This document shows, in pieces, positions 29,813 to 39,655 of a stretch of DNA of 64,000 nt (position 1 is its first letter; the number at the start of each line of letters is the position of its first letter). The translations under genes and the position numbers were made by a program. The notes under the pieces are model-generated. The model ran no database searches, was not told the origin of the DNA, and saw nothing but the letters and a program-made list of their open reading frames with translations. This DNA is from Hydrogenophaga sp. IBVHS1 (lineage in GTDB: Bacteria; Pseudomonadota; Gammaproteobacteria; Burkholderiales; Burkholderiaceae_C), in the NCBI RefSeq assembly GCF_002127265.1, contig NZ_NFUU01000001.1:2736040-2800039 (forward strand), given 5' to 3'.

Positions 29813-30463
29813 ATGCAGAAATTCACCCTCCACAAGGGTCTCGTGGCTCCCATGGACCGCGAGAACGTCGACACCGACGCGATCATCCCCAAGCAGTTCC
29901 TGAAGTCGATCCGCAAGACCGGCTTCGGCCAGAACCTGTTTGACGAATGGCGCTACCTTGACAAGGGTGAGCCCGGCCAGGACCCGGCCAGTCGAAAGCC
30001 CAACCCGGACTTCGTGCTGAACCAACCGCGCTACGCAGGAGCCTCGGTGCTGCTGGCGCGCAAGAATTTCGGCTGCGGCTCGTCGCGCGAGCACGCACCC
30101 TGGGCCATCGATCAGTACGGGTTTCGCGCGCTGATCGCACCCAGCTACGCCGACATCTTCTTCAACAACTGCTTCAAGAACGGGCTGCTGCCGATCGTGC
30201 TGCCCGAAGCCCAAGTGGCCCAGTTGTTCGATGAGGTGCTCGCTTTCCCCGGCTACGAACTCACCATCGACCTGGAACGCCAGGTGGTGATCAAGCCACA
30301 AGGGGGAGAACTTCCGTTCGACGTGCAGGCTTTCCGCAAATACTGCCTGATCAACGGGCTGGACGACATCGGCCTGACACTGCGCTACAAGGACAAGATC
30401 GCCGCCTTCGAAGCGGAGCGCCTGGCCACCAAGCCGTGGCTCGCCCACACCATGCCGGCCTGA
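29813..30463 (+). CDS. leuD: 3-isopropylmalate dehydratase small subunit
   Basis: A 216-residue swivel-domain partner of LeuC. Typical motifs are [16 protein letters not shown] near residues 18-33 and [14 protein letters not shown] near 84-97. It completes the leucine isomerase complex. A longer upstream frame overlaps the entericidin gene and lacks family sequence, so the ATG at the [10 protein letters not shown] sequence was chosen. leuB follows after 35 bp. Confidence 0.97.
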   Translation: MQKFTLHKGLVAPMDRENVDTDAIIPKQFLKSIRKTGFGQNLFDEWRYLDKGEPGQDPASRKPNPDFVLNQPRYAGASVLLARKNFGCGSSREHAPWAIDQYGFRALIAPSYADIFFNNCFKNGLLPIVLPEAQVAQLFDEVLAFPGYELTIDLERQVVIKPQGGELPFDVQAFRKYCLINGLDDIGLTLRYKDKIAAFEAERLATKPWLAHTMPA

Positions 30464-30498
30464 AACCCGTTATCTGCTCAATCAACTCAAAACCATTC

Positions 30499-31566
30499 AT
30501 GAAAATCGCAGTTCTTCCGGGTGACGGCATCGGCACCGAAATCGTGGCCGAGGCGGTCCGGGTTCTCAACGCACTCGACCTGCCCTTCGAGATGGAATCC
30601 GCACTGGTGGGCGGCGCGGCGTACGAGGCCTACGGCCACCCCCTGCCCGAGTCCACCTTGAAGCTGGCCATGGACGCCGACGCCGTGCTGTTTGGCGCCG
30701 TGGGCGACTGGAAGTACGACAAGCTCGACCGCCCCCTGCGCCCCGAGCAGGCCATATTGGGCTTGCGCAAACACATGGGCCTGTTCGCCAACTTCCGCCC
30801 CGCCATCTGCTACCCCGAGCTGGTCGGCGCCTCCAGCCTCAAGCCCGAGATCATTGCGGGGCTGGACATCCTCATCATCCGCGAGCTCACCGGCGACATC
30901 TATTTCGGCCAGCCGCGCGGCCGGCGCACCGCCACCGATGGTCACTTCCCCGGTGCCGAAGAGGCGTTCGACACCATGCGCTACAGCAAGCCGGAGATCG
31001 AGCGCATTGCCCACGTGGCTTTTCAGGCCGCGCGCAAACGCAGCAAGAAGGTCACCAGCGTGGACAAGGCCAACGTGCTGGAGACCTTCCAGTTCTGGAA
31101 GGATGTGGTCACCGAGGTTCATCAGCAGTACCCGGATGTCGAACTCGATCACATGTATGTGGACAACGCGGCGATGCAACTGGTGCGCGCACCCAAGAAG
31201 TTCGACGTCGTCGTCACGGGCAACATGTTTGGCGACATCCTCTCTGACGAAGCCTCCATGCTCACCGGCTCCATCGGCATGCTGCCCTCGGCTTCGCTGA
31301 ACACGAAGAACCAGGGCCTTTACGAACCCAGCCATGGCAGCGCCCCCGACATCGCGGGCAAGGGCATTGCCAACCCGCTCGCCACCATCATGAGTGCGGC
31401 CATGATGCTGCGCTTCAGCCTGAACCAGGAAGCCGCCGCGCAGCGCATCGAGGCGGCGGTGCAGAAGGTGCTGGCCCAGGGTCTGCGCACGCCCGACATC
31501 CACAGCGAGGGCACCACGAAGGTGGGCACCATCGAAATGGGTGACGCCGTGTTGCGCGCGCTCTGA
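30499..31566 (+). CDS. leuB: 3-isopropylmalate dehydrogenase
   Basis: A 355-residue NAD-dependent decarboxylating dehydrogenase that makes the precursor 2-oxoisocaproate. Recognisable are [15 protein letters not shown] at the start, [14 protein letters not shown], the catalytic Lys/Asp region [23 protein letters not shown] and [17 protein letters not shown]. Length is standard. There is no strong ribosome-binding site. It ends the leuCDB group; the region after it contains a leader-like small frame before asd. Confidence 0.97.
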   Translation: MKIAVLPGDGIGTEIVAEAVRVLNALDLPFEMESALVGGAAYEAYGHPLPESTLKLAMDADAVLFGAVGDWKYDKLDRPLRPEQAILGLRKHMGLFANFRPAICYPELVGASSLKPEIIAGLDILIIRELTGDIYFGQPRGRRTATDGHFPGAEEAFDTMRYSKPEIERIAHVAFQAARKRSKKVTSVDKANVLETFQFWKDVVTEVHQQYPDVELDHMYVDNAAMQLVRAPKKFDVVVTGNMFGDILSDEASMLTGSIGMLPSASLNTKNQGLYEPSHGSAPDIAGKGIANPLATIMSAAMMLRFSLNQEAAAQRIEAAVQKVLAQGLRTPDIHSEGTTKVGTIEMGDAVLRAL

Positions 31567-31582
31567 GCTAGAATCTCCACCC

Positions 31583-31684
31583 ATGTTTGCCGCCCGCCTG
31601 TTCGACCTGAACCTCGCATCCACCGCCATGGTGGGTGTGGCCGCGCGCGCAATCTCCACCAAAACCACGACCATTAAGGGCTGA
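31583..31684 (+). CDS. Candidate leader peptide of asd (Thr/Ile/Lys-rich, 33 residues)
   Basis: A short frame starts with ATG 16 bp after the leuB stop. The N-terminal part reads MFAARLFDLNLASTAMVGVA and the last ten residues are ISTKTTTIKG followed by TGA. Four threonines, two isoleucines and two lysines in the final ten residues are end products of the aspartate pathway, in which asd, the next gene, catalyses the second step. This pattern recalls enteric thrL. A TAGAAT hexamer ends 8 bp before the ATG, with no good -35. No ribosome-binding site is obvious, so translation is not proven. Confidence 0.55.
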   Translation: MFAARLFDLNLASTAMVGVAARAISTKTTTIKG

Positions 31685-31758
31685 TCCAGCTCCGGAATCG
31701 TCGTGCGCCCTCCCTGGCCAGACGAGCCGGGGCAAACAGTCTGGTCTGCACTGTTTTT
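31666..31758 (+). promoter_or_regulatory. Possible attenuator region upstream of asd
   Basis: Several short complementary segments could compete: CACGAC within the Thr codons (31666-31671) with GTCGTG (31700-31705); TCGTC (31698-31702) with GACGA (31721-31725); CCAGAC (31718-31723) with GTCTGG (31739-31744); and AAACAGT (31734-31740) with ACTGTTT (31750-31756), the last followed by T residues like a weak terminator. The overlaps make the structures mutually exclusive in sequence. By eye the regulatory logic cannot be assigned and the terminator stem is AT-rich and weak. Confidence 0.4.
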
Positions 31759-31776
31759 AACTGAAAGGGCGTTCAA

Positions 31777-32907
31777 ATGAGCAAGTTGGTAGGCCTCGTA
31801 GGCTGGCGCGGCATGGTCGGTTCCGTGCTGATGGATCGCATGGCGGCGGAAAACGATTTCGACCTGATCGAACCGCTGTTCTTCTCCACCTCGAATGCCG
31901 GCGGCAAGGCCCCGGCCATGGCGAAAAACGAAACCACCCTGCAGGATGCGCACGACATTGCAGCCTTGGAGCGCTGCGACATCGTCATCACCGCCCAAGG
32001 CGGCGACTACACCAACGAGGTCTATCCCAAGCTGCGCGCTGCAGGCTGGAAGGGCCACTGGATCGACGCCGCGTCTGCGCTGCGCATGGAAAAAGACGCC
32101 GTCATCATTCTCGACCCGGTCAACCTGCCCGTGATCCAGAAGGCCCTCGCCAACGGCGGCAAAGACTGGATCGGGGGCAACTGCACCGTGAGCTGCATGC
32201 TCATGGGGGTGGGCGCTCTCTACAAGGCCGGCCTCGTGGAGTGGATGAGCACCCAGACCTACCAGGCTGCCTCAGGTGGCGGCGCACAGCACATGCGCGA
32301 GTTGCTCACGCAGTACGGCACGCTCAACGCCGAAGTGCGGGCTCTTCTGGACGATCCCAAGAGTGCCATCCTGGAGATCGATCGCAAGGTCATTGCGCGC
32401 CAGCGTGCCCTGAGCGAAGCCGAAACCGCCAATTTCGGTGTCCCGCTGGGTGGCTCTCTGATCCCCTGGATCGACAAGGACCTGGGCAACGGCATGTCCA
32501 AGGAAGAGTGGAAGGGCATGGCCGAGACCAACAAGATCCTCGGCATGGGCGAAGGCTTCGATTCGGCGGCCATTCCGGTGGACGGCTTCTGCGTTCGCGT
32601 GGGTGCCATGCGCTGCCACAGCCAGGCGCTCACTTTCAAGCTCAAGAAGGACGTGCTCGTGGCCGATATCGAGGCCATGATCGCCGCCGACAACGACTGG
32701 GTGAAGGTGGTGCCGAACACCAAGGAAGCCACGCTTCGGGATCTGACCCCAGTGGCAGTGACCGGCACCATGACCATCCCTGTGGGACGCGTGCGCAAGC
32801 TGGCGATGGGCCCGGAGTATGTGGGCGCATTCACCATCGGTGACCAGTTGCTCTGGGGCGCGGCCGAACCGCTGCGGCGGATGCTGCGCATCCTGCTGGA
32901 GTCCTGA
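31777..32907 (+). CDS. asd: Aspartate-semialdehyde dehydrogenase
   Basis: A 376-residue NADPH-dependent enzyme that reduces aspartyl phosphate to aspartate semialdehyde, the branch point to lysine, threonine, methionine and diaminopimelate. Visible features: [18 protein letters not shown] at the nucleotide site, the catalytic Cys in [12 protein letters not shown], and the His-containing [17 protein letters not shown]. The 370-residue Gram-negative class is matched. GAAAGGG lies before the ATG. It is preceded by the proposed leader and followed by fimV. Confidence 0.97.
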   Translation: MSKLVGLVGWRGMVGSVLMDRMAAENDFDLIEPLFFSTSNAGGKAPAMAKNETTLQDAHDIAALERCDIVITAQGGDYTNEVYPKLRAAGWKGHWIDAASALRMEKDAVIILDPVNLPVIQKALANGGKDWIGGNCTVSCMLMGVGALYKAGLVEWMSTQTYQAASGGGAQHMRELLTQYGTLNAEVRALLDDPKSAILEIDRKVIARQRALSEAETANFGVPLGGSLIPWIDKDLGNGMSKEEWKGMAETNKILGMGEGFDSAAIPVDGFCVRVGAMRCHSQALTFKLKKDVLVADIEAMIAADNDWVKVVPNTKEATLRDLTPVAVTGTMTIPVGRVRKLAMGPEYVGAFTIGDQLLWGAAEPLRRMLRILLES

Positions 32908-33088
32908 GGCACCGGGGGAAGAGCGGACCTTGTATCTGGTGGCGGGCGATCACGTTGCGCCTCTGCAACGCAAACGCTACGCCTCGTCGCAGTAGATGAC
33001 CGGCTGAGAAACTCAAGCGGATTCTCAGCTTGTCACCGTAATCTGTTGATGTTAAGGTCAATTCTCGGTTTTTTACGTCGAGGTCCAA

Positions 33089-35872
33089 GTGCCATCCACC
33101 CCCCGCCAAACCCCATCTCCACAGACCCGATCCTTGCAACAAAGCGTAGGAGTTCGAGGTCTTGCCCGGTTGCATGCGGTCGCCGCGGCGGCACTGCTTT
33201 GCACAAGCCTGCTGCACCCCTCTGATGCCCACGCGCTCGCGCTGGGCCGGGTGGTCGTCCAGTCAGCGCTGGGCGAGCCCCTGCGCGCCGAAATCGACGT
33301 GCCCGACATCAACAGCGAAGAAGCTTCCAGCCTCCGAGTGGGTCTGGCTTCAACGGACGCCTTCCGGGCCGCCGGCGTGGACTACGGTGCCGCGTTGAGC
33401 AGTGTTCAGATCAGCCTGCAGCGACGTGCCGATGGCCGCGCTTTCCTGCGCCTGACCAGCTCGCGCCCCATGACCGAGCCCTTCGTCGACCTGATCGTCG
33501 AAGCCAACTGGTCGTCGGGCCGCATCGTGCGCGACTACACGCTCCTGTTCGATCCACCCAACCTTCGTCCGGCGCCCCAGCCTGTACCAGTGGCACCGGG
33601 CGTCTCTGCCCCCGCGCCTTCCAGCACTCAAGCTCCGAGGCCCATTCCGCCGATGGCGCCGGCACCAGCCGCCCGCGCACCTCAGCCCGCGCTCCCGGCG
33701 GCCAGTGCACCAGCACCCGTCGCAAGTCCTGCCCCTGCCCCTGCCCCCACCTCCGCACCGGCTGCATCTGGCGGCGGCGGTCAGGTGCGCGTGCAGTCGG
33801 GCGACACGGCTGGCCGCATTGCAGCGGCGAACCGCCCTGCCAACGTCTCGCTCGACCAGATGCTGGTCGCCATGTTGCGCTCCAACCCGAACGCGTTCAT
33901 TGGTGGCAATGTCAACCGCATCAAGGCGGGTTCGGTGCTCGATCTGCCGGCCCAGCAGGAAGCCGCAGCCATCAATCCGGGTGAAGCGCGGCAGACCATC
34001 GCCGCCCAGAGCCGCGACTTCAACGAGTTCCGACGCCGCCTTGCAGGCAGCGTGCCCGATGCCGGCGTCGCTGCCGCCGACCGTCAGGCTGCAGGTCAGA
34101 TCCAGACCGAGGTGAAGGAAGCCAAGCCCGCCGCCCCGTCCGCCGACAAGCTCACGCTGTCGAAGGAAGCCGCTGCGGCTGCCGCCAGCCAGGCCAGCCG
34201 CGAGGCCCAGATCGCCAAGGAGCGCCAGACCAAGGACGCTTCAAATCGGGTGGCCGAACTCTCGCGCAACATCGAGGAACTGTCCAAGCTGGGCGGCGGC
34301 TCTGCGCCGGGCACAGCCGCCACGCCGCCTGCTGCTGCGCCTGCCGCACCAGCAGCACCCACAGCACCCACAGCGCCTGCAATGACGCCCCCCGCGACAG
34401 CACCCGCTGCCGAGGCACCTCCACCTGCCGCACCGGCAGTGACCTTGCCCACGACACCTCCGCCTGTGGGGGCTGCGTCCGAGCCAGCCGCTGCACCACC
34501 CGCAGCGGCGCCAGCAGAACCCGCTGCCTCTGCCCCCTCCACCACGCCCGCACAGGTGGCGCCCCCGAGGCCAGTGCCGGTTCCGCTTCCCGACGAGCCT
34601 TCCTTCATCGACCAGTTGCGTGACAACCCGCTGGTGTTGCCTCTGGCCGGTGGCCTGCTGGCCTTGCTGGCGGCTTTCGGCTTCTACCGCCTGCGTCAGC
34701 GCAAGCACGGTTCAAGCGTGGACAGCTCGTTCCTTGAAAGCCGCCTCCAGCCCGATTCCTTCTTCGGATCCAGCGGCGGCCAGCGCATCGACACCGCAGA
34801 GTCGGTGGCGTCCGGTTCGTCCATGGTGTATTCGCCCAGTCAGCTCGATGCGGCTGGCGACGTGGACCCGGTGGCCGAAGCCGACGTGTACCTCGCTTAC
34901 GGTCGCGATCTGCAAGCCGAGGAAATCCTCAAGGAAGCGATGCGCAGCACGCCAACGCGTGTGGCCATTCACAACAAACTGCTGGAAATCTACGCCAAGC
35001 GCCGCGACGCGCGCGCCTTCGAGGTGGTGGCCACCGAGGCTTACGGCCTGACGCAGGGTCAGGGGCCCGAATGGGAGCATGCCTGCGAGATCGGCCGTGA
35101 GCTCGATCCCTCCAACCCCCTGTACCAGCCGGGCGGCGTTCCTGCCGTGAAGGCGGGCGCTGTTGCGGGCCTGGCAGGCGCCGGCATGAACACCATGCCG
35201 TTCGCCAGCAGCACGCTGGCCGAAACCGGCAACGCCGGCACACCGTCGGACCTGGCGAACCTTGACCTCGATCTGGACTTCTCGCTGGATGAGCCATCGG
35301 CGCCCGCGCCGCTGGGCGCCACGAGCACTGGCCGCGCCGCCACATCCGACGCCGCACTTTCCGGCATGGACGATCTCAATGCCACAGAGGCCCTGACGAG
35401 CCAGCGCGTCGACGAGAAAGAAGCTTCGCCCTCCATGTCGATGGACTTCGACCTCGACTTCCCCTCCGGCCCGGCACCCCTCGGCCCCAATGGCGATGCA
35501 GCGGCCGCGAGCGAGACCACCTCGCTGCGGGGCTCGCTCGATCAGCCGGCACCCATGTCGCTGGACCTCGATGTACCGGCGCCTGTGGCGGCACCCAGCC
35601 AGCCCGCCGCCATGCCTGAAATGATGTCGTTCAACCTCAACGACATTAATCTTGATCTGGACGCAGCGCCGTCCAGAATGCCGCAAGACGACAACACCAG
35701 CTCGGGCCGCCTGACGGAAGAGAACCCGCTGGAGACCAAGCTCTCGCTGGCCGAAGAGTTCCGCGCCATTGGCGACTTCGAAGGTGCCCGATCGCTGGCC
35801 GAGGAAGTGCTCGCCGAGGCCTCGGGCACGCTCAAGACCAAGGCCGGCACTTTCCTCGCCGACCTGGCCTGA
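33089..35872 (+). CDS. fimV: FimV family protein (LysM, membrane segment, C-terminal FimV domain)
   Basis: A 927-residue hub-type protein. A signal peptide (about residues 25-50) precedes the conserved N-terminal domain beginning LALGRVVVQSALGEPLRAEI. After a Pro/Ala-rich linker comes a LysM domain from about residue 232 (VQSGDTAGRIAAAN), a second Ala/Pro-rich tract, a membrane helix at about 514-533, a TPR-like segment, an acidic region with several LDLDL-type repeats, and the C-terminal FimV domain (about 878-927). The start codon is GTG. In Pseudomonas FimV is a polar hub for type IV pilus and signalling proteins. Its position between asd and truA is the conserved one. Confidence 0.93.
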   Translation: MPSTPRQTPSPQTRSLQQSVGVRGLARLHAVAAAALLCTSLLHPSDAHALALGRVVVQSALGEPLRAEIDVPDINSEEASSLRVGLASTDAFRAAGVDYGAALSSVQISLQRRADGRAFLRLTSSRPMTEPFVDLIVEANWSSGRIVRDYTLLFDPPNLRPAPQPVPVAPGVSAPAPSSTQAPRPIPPMAPAPAARAPQPALPAASAPAPVASPAPAPAPTSAPAASGGGGQVRVQSGDTAGRIAAANRPANVSLDQMLVAMLRSNPNAFIGGNVNRIKAGSVLDLPAQQEAAAINPGEARQTIAAQSRDFNEFRRRLAGSVPDAGVAAADRQAAGQIQTEVKEAKPAAPSADKLTLSKEAAAAAASQASREAQIAKERQTKDASNRVAELSRNIEELSKLGGGSAPGTAATPPAAAPAAPAAPTAPTAPAMTPPATAPAAEAPPPAAPAVTLPTTPPPVGAASEPAAAPPAAAPAEPAASAPSTTPAQVAPPRPVPVPLPDEPSFIDQLRDNPLVLPLAGGLLALLAAFGFYRLRQRKHGSSVDSSFLESRLQPDSFFGSSGGQRIDTAESVASGSSMVYSPSQLDAAGDVDPVAEADVYLAYGRDLQAEEILKEAMRSTPTRVAIHNKLLEIYAKRRDARAFEVVATEAYGLTQGQGPEWEHACEIGRELDPSNPLYQPGGVPAVKAGAVAGLAGAGMNTMPFASSTLAETGNAGTPSDLANLDLDLDFSLDEPSAPAPLGATSTGRAATSDAALSGMDDLNATEALTSQRVDEKEASPSMSMDFDLDFPSGPAPLGPNGDAAAASETTSLRGSLDQPAPMSLDLDVPAPVAAPSQPAAMPEMMSFNLNDINLDLDAAPSRMPQDDNTSSGRLTEENPLETKLSLAEEFRAIGDFEGARSLAEEVLAEASGTLKTKAGTFLADLA

Positions 35873-35881
35873 CGCGCTGGC

Positions 35882-36715
35882 TTGATTCCCCCTTTACACA
35901 GCCCCGTGGCGGCAGCCGTTGAAGGGCGCCAGCGCGTGGCGCTGGGGCTGAGCTACAACGGATGCGCTTACGACGGCTGGCAGAGCCAGGCGGATGGCCG
36001 CACGGTGCAGGATCATCTGGAACATGCGCTGACGCGGTTCACCGCCCAGGAACCCGTCAAGACCCTTTGCGCTGGCCGCACCGATGCCGGGGTGCACGGG
36101 CTCATGCAGGTGGTGCATTTCGACACGACCGTGAACCGCCCGGAAAATGCCTGGGTGCGTGGCACCAACAGATTTCTGCCCAAGGACATCGCCGTTCAAT
36201 GGGCGCGCCATGTGCCAGACAGCTTCCACGCCCGTGCCAACGCTCGCGCACGCCGATACGCTTACGTACTGCTCGAATCGCCCGTGCGGCCCAGCGTCGA
36301 CACCGGCCAGGTGGGCTGGGTGTTTCGTCCGCTATCGATGGCGCCCATGGTGGAGGCGGCGCACGCACTGGTGGGTGAACACGATTTCACCTCGTTTCGT
36401 GCAGCCCAGTGCCAGGCCCATTCGCCCGTCAAACACTTGCTGCGCGTCGACGTTTCACGCCGCGGCAACTACTGGCGCTTTGAATTTGAGGCCACTGCCT
36501 TCCTGCACCACATGATCCGCAACATCATGGGCTGTCTGATCGCCATCGGCATCGGCAGTCGCCCGCCGGAATGGATGACCGAAGTGCTCCTGGCCCGCAG
36601 CCGCGACGCCGCGGCCCCCACCTTTTCCCCCGACGGCCTCTACTTTCTCGGACCGGTCTACGATGCGGCTCTGGGTCTGCCCGATCGCACGCCCGCCTTC
36701 GACTGGTTGCCATGA
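35882..36715 (+). CDS. truA: tRNA pseudouridine synthase A
   Basis: About 277 residues. It converts uridines 38-40 of the tRNA anticodon stem to pseudouridine. The catalytic Asp is in AGRTDAGVHGLMQVVHFDT, and the family sequences RKYAYVLLE-like (here RRYAYVLLE) and FLHHMIRNIMGCLIAIG are present. The start is uncertain: the TTG used here lacks a ribosome-binding site, and a GTG 24 bp later is as plausible, since family homology only begins at VALGLSYNGCAYDGWQ. Its stop overlaps the trpF start by 4 bp. Confidence 0.95.
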   Translation: MIPPLHSPVAAAVEGRQRVALGLSYNGCAYDGWQSQADGRTVQDHLEHALTRFTAQEPVKTLCAGRTDAGVHGLMQVVHFDTTVNRPENAWVRGTNRFLPKDIAVQWARHVPDSFHARANARARRYAYVLLESPVRPSVDTGQVGWVFRPLSMAPMVEAAHALVGEHDFTSFRAAQCQAHSPVKHLLRVDVSRRGNYWRFEFEATAFLHHMIRNIMGCLIAIGIGSRPPEWMTEVLLARSRDAAAPTFSPDGLYFLGPVYDAALGLPDRTPAFDWLP

Positions 36716-37392
36716 AGACCCACCACCGCACGCGCATCAAGATTTGCGGCCTCACGCGCGAAGCCGACGTGGACGCTGCAGTGCGCGCCGGCGCCGATGC
36801 CGTGGGTTTCGTGCTCTACGAGCGCAGCGCGCGCCACGTCACGCCCGAACGCGCTGGCGAGCTGGCGCGGTGCCTGCCGCCCTTCGTGATGCCGGTGCTG
36901 CTGTTCGTCAACGCCAGCCCGGAGCACATTGCGCGCGGCTGCCAGGCCGTGCCGCAAGCGCTGCTGCAGTTCCATGGCGATGAATCGCCCGCTGAATGTG
37001 AGGCTGCCGGGCGGCCCTATCTGCGTGCGGCGCGCATTCCCACAGGATCGAACGGGGGCAGCTTCGATCTTCTAAAATATGCCGAAGATCACCGGGCCGC
37101 CCAGGCCATCCTGCTCGACGCGCTGGTCGAGGGCTATGGCGGAGGTGGTCAATCTTTCGACTGGACGGCATTCCCTTGGTCACATCCGCTTCTAAACGCC
37201 AGCTCTCGCCTCGTTTTGTCTGGTGGACTCACGCCTGCAAACGTGACCGATGGCATCTTGCGCGTACGGCCCTGGGCCGTTGACGTGAGCTCCGGGGTCG
37301 AGGTGTCCAAAGGCATCAAGGATCCCGCCAAATTGCTCGCATTCGTGGCCGCCGTGCGAGCGGCCGACGCACAGACATCCCGCCTGCCTTGA
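36712..37392 (+). CDS. trpF: Phosphoribosylanthranilate isomerase
   Basis: A 226-residue TIM-barrel enzyme of tryptophan synthesis that converts phosphoribosylanthranilate to CdRP. Signature sequences are [16 protein letters not shown] (catalytic Cys), [12 protein letters not shown], and near the end [10 protein letters not shown] with AVDVSSGVE (phosphate-binding). ATGA overlap with truA indicates coupling. trpB follows after 43 bp. The remaining trp genes (trpE, D, C) are not in this window. Confidence 0.97.
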   Translation: MKTHHRTRIKICGLTREADVDAAVRAGADAVGFVLYERSARHVTPERAGELARCLPPFVMPVLLFVNASPEHIARGCQAVPQALLQFHGDESPAECEAAGRPYLRAARIPTGSNGGSFDLLKYAEDHRAAQAILLDALVEGYGGGGQSFDWTAFPWSHPLLNASSRLVLSGGLTPANVTDGILRVRPWAVDVSSGVEVSKGIKDPAKLLAFVAAVRAADAQTSRLP

Positions 37393-37435
37393 AGACCCCA
37401 TGGGGTCCGGGCGGCGGCCGAACCGGAAACACCCC

Positions 37436-38704
37436 ATGCAGACCTACCAGCAACCCGACGCCCGAGGCCATTTCGGCATTTACGGCGGCAGCTTCGTGAG
37501 TGAAACACTCACCCACGCCATCAACGAACTCAAGGCCGCGTACGCGAAGTACCAGCACGACCCCGAGTTCCTCGCCGAGTTCAAAAGCGAACTGGCCCAT
37601 TTCGTGGGCCGACCCAGTCCGGTCTACCACGCTGCGCGCATGAGCCGGGAGGCCGGTGGCGCACAGATTTTTCTGAAACGCGAAGACCTCAACCACACCG
37701 GAGCGCACAAGGTCAACAACACCATCGGCCAGGCCATGCTGGCGCGCCGCATGGGCAAGCCGCGCATCATTGCCGAGACCGGCGCCGGGCAACACGGCGT
37801 GGCCACCGCCACCATCTGTGCGCGCTACGGTCTGGAATGCGTGGTCTACATGGGCAGCGAAGACGTGAAGCGGCAGAGCCCCAACGTGTACCGCATGAAG
37901 CTGCTCGGCGCCACGGTGGTGCCTGTGGAATCGGGCAGCAAGACGCTGAAGGATGCGCTCAACGAAGCCATGCGCGACTGGGTGGCCAACGTGGACAACA
38001 CGTTCTACATCATCGGCACGGTGGCGGGCCCGCACCCTTACCCCATGATGGTGCGCGACTTCCAGAGCGTGATCGGCGAGGAATGCCTGGTGCAGATGCC
38101 TGACATGCTGAAAGCAGCCGGTTGCCGAGGTGAACAACCCGATGCGGTGATCGCCTGCGTGGGCGGCGGCAGCAACGCCATGGGCATCTTCCACCCGTAC
38201 ATCGGTCATGCACACACACGCCTGATCGGCGTGGAGGCGGCGGGCGAAGGGCTGGAGAGCGGCAAGCATTCGGCATCGCTGCAGAAAGGCAGCCCTGGCG
38301 TGCTGCATGGCAACCGCACCTATGTGCTGCAGGACGACAACGGCCAGGTGACCGAGACGCACAGCGTGAGCGCTGGCCTGGACTACCCGGGCGTGGGGCC
38401 GGAACACGCCTACCTCAAGGACATCGGACGCGCCGAGTACGTGGGCATCACCGACACCGAGGCACTCGAAGCGTTTCACTACCTTTGCCGCACCGAGGGC
38501 ATCATTCCGGCACTGGAATCCAGCCATGCCGTGGCCTACGCCATGAAGCTGGCAAAGACCATGAAGCCCGACCAGTCGATTCTGGTCAACCTGTCCGGAC
38601 GCGGAGACAAGGACATCGGGACGGTGGCCGACCTTTCGGGCGCGGACTTTTACGACCGACCTTCCATGCGGGGGCTCACCGTCAAGGGAGGCCAGACAAA
38701 ATGA
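37436..38704 (+). CDS. trpB: Tryptophan synthase beta chain
   Basis: A 422-residue PLP enzyme that condenses indole and serine. The PLP lysine is Lys92 in [11 protein letters not shown]; the phosphate-binding GGGSNAMG and the [10 protein letters not shown] loop are present. The ATG has GGAAA upstream. Longer upstream frames lack homology. The stop overlaps trpA by 4 bp, so the alpha and beta chains are made in step. Confidence 0.98.
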   Translation: MQTYQQPDARGHFGIYGGSFVSETLTHAINELKAAYAKYQHDPEFLAEFKSELAHFVGRPSPVYHAARMSREAGGAQIFLKREDLNHTGAHKVNNTIGQAMLARRMGKPRIIAETGAGQHGVATATICARYGLECVVYMGSEDVKRQSPNVYRMKLLGATVVPVESGSKTLKDALNEAMRDWVANVDNTFYIIGTVAGPHPYPMMVRDFQSVIGEECLVQMPDMLKAAGCRGEQPDAVIACVGGGSNAMGIFHPYIGHAHTRLIGVEAAGEGLESGKHSASLQKGSPGVLHGNRTYVLQDDNGQVTETHSVSAGLDYPGVGPEHAYLKDIGRAEYVGITDTEALEAFHYLCRTEGIIPALESSHAVAYAMKLAKTMKPDQSILVNLSGRGDKDIGTVADLSGADFYDRPSMRGLTVKGGQTK

Positions 38705-39510
38705 GCCGCATCGAACAGACCTTCGCGCAGCTCAAGGCCAAAAACCGGAAGGCCTTGATTCCCTACGTCACCGCCGGGTTTCCCTTCGCGGACATCACGC
38801 CCGATCTGATGCACGGCATGGCCGAGGCCGGTGCCGATGTCATCGAGCTCGGCGTGCCGTTCTCCGACCCCGCCGCCGATGGCCCGGTGATCCAGAAGGC
38901 GGGCGACCGCGCTCTGGCGCTGGGTATCGGCATGACCCAGGTGCTGGCGATGGTGCGCACCTTTCGCGAGCGCAACAGCACGACCCCGGTGGTGCTCATG
39001 GGCTACGCCAACCCGGTGGAACGCTACGACCAGAAACACGGCGCAGGCGCCTTCGTGCGCGATGCCGGCGCGGCCGGGGTGGACGGTGTGCTGGTGGTGG
39101 ACTACCCGCCCGAGGAGTGCGAAGACTTCGCCGCCTCGCTGCGAGCACACAGCATGGACCTCATCTTCCTGCTGGCGCCCACCTCCACCGACGAACGCAT
39201 GGCCCAGGTGGCCCGGGTGGCCAGCGGCTATGTGTACTACGTTTCACTGAAGGGCGTCACTGGAGCCGGCACGCTGGATGTGGCGCAGGTCGAGGCCATG
39301 CTGCCGCGCATCCGCCAGCACGTCCACATTCCGGTGGGCGTGGGCTTCGGCATTCGCGACGCCGAGACCGCCCGCGCCATCGGTCAGACGGCGGATGCGG
39401 TGGTGATCGGCAGCAAGATCATCCAGCTGATCGAGAACGAGCCACATGAGAAAGTCGTCGTCGTGGCCTCTCAATTTCTTCGCACCATCCGAAAAGCTCT
39501 GGACTCATAG
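38701..39510 (+). CDS. trpA: Tryptophan synthase alpha chain
   Basis: A 269-residue TIM-barrel protein that cleaves indole-glycerol phosphate and channels indole to TrpB. The catalytic Glu49 lies in [20 protein letters not shown], with the catalytic Asp shortly after; the loop region GVTGAGTL and [11 protein letters not shown] bind phosphate. Length is standard. It is translationally coupled to trpB and followed by a GC-rich repeat. Confidence 0.98.
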   Translation: MSRIEQTFAQLKAKNRKALIPYVTAGFPFADITPDLMHGMAEAGADVIELGVPFSDPAADGPVIQKAGDRALALGIGMTQVLAMVRTFRERNSTTPVVLMGYANPVERYDQKHGAGAFVRDAGAAGVDGVLVVDYPPEECEDFAASLRAHSMDLIFLLAPTSTDERMAQVARVASGYVYYVSLKGVTGAGTLDVAQVEAMLPRIRQHVHIPVGVGFGIRDAETARAIGQTADAVVIGSKIIQLIENEPHEKVVVVASQFLRTIRKALDS

Positions 39511-39600
39511 CCCGAAGCCCCCACGCTCCGCCGCTGCGCGGGTCGCTGCCCCCCAAGGGGGCTGGGCCTGCCTTGGGGGCGGCCCGGCGGCTGGCCCGTT
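39511..39600 (+). repeat. GC-rich extragenic repeat of Comamonadaceae type
   Basis: Starting right after the trpA stop, the stretch contains a CGCTCCGCCGCTGCGCGGGT segment, then CCCCCAAGG (39550-39558) and CCTTGGGGG (39571-39579) facing each other around 12 bases, then GGCCCGGCGG. I recognise this as resembling a dispersed intergenic element common in Comamonadaceae genomes, of REP/BIME kind. The large hairpin could also stabilise the trp transcript or slow RNA polymerase. No second copy lies in this window, so repetition is inferred from memory. Confidence 0.6.
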
Positions 39601-39655
39601 TCCGACCACTTGCATGGTTTAATTCCGCTTCGTCTGCAGTCCGCAAGGAGAAAAC

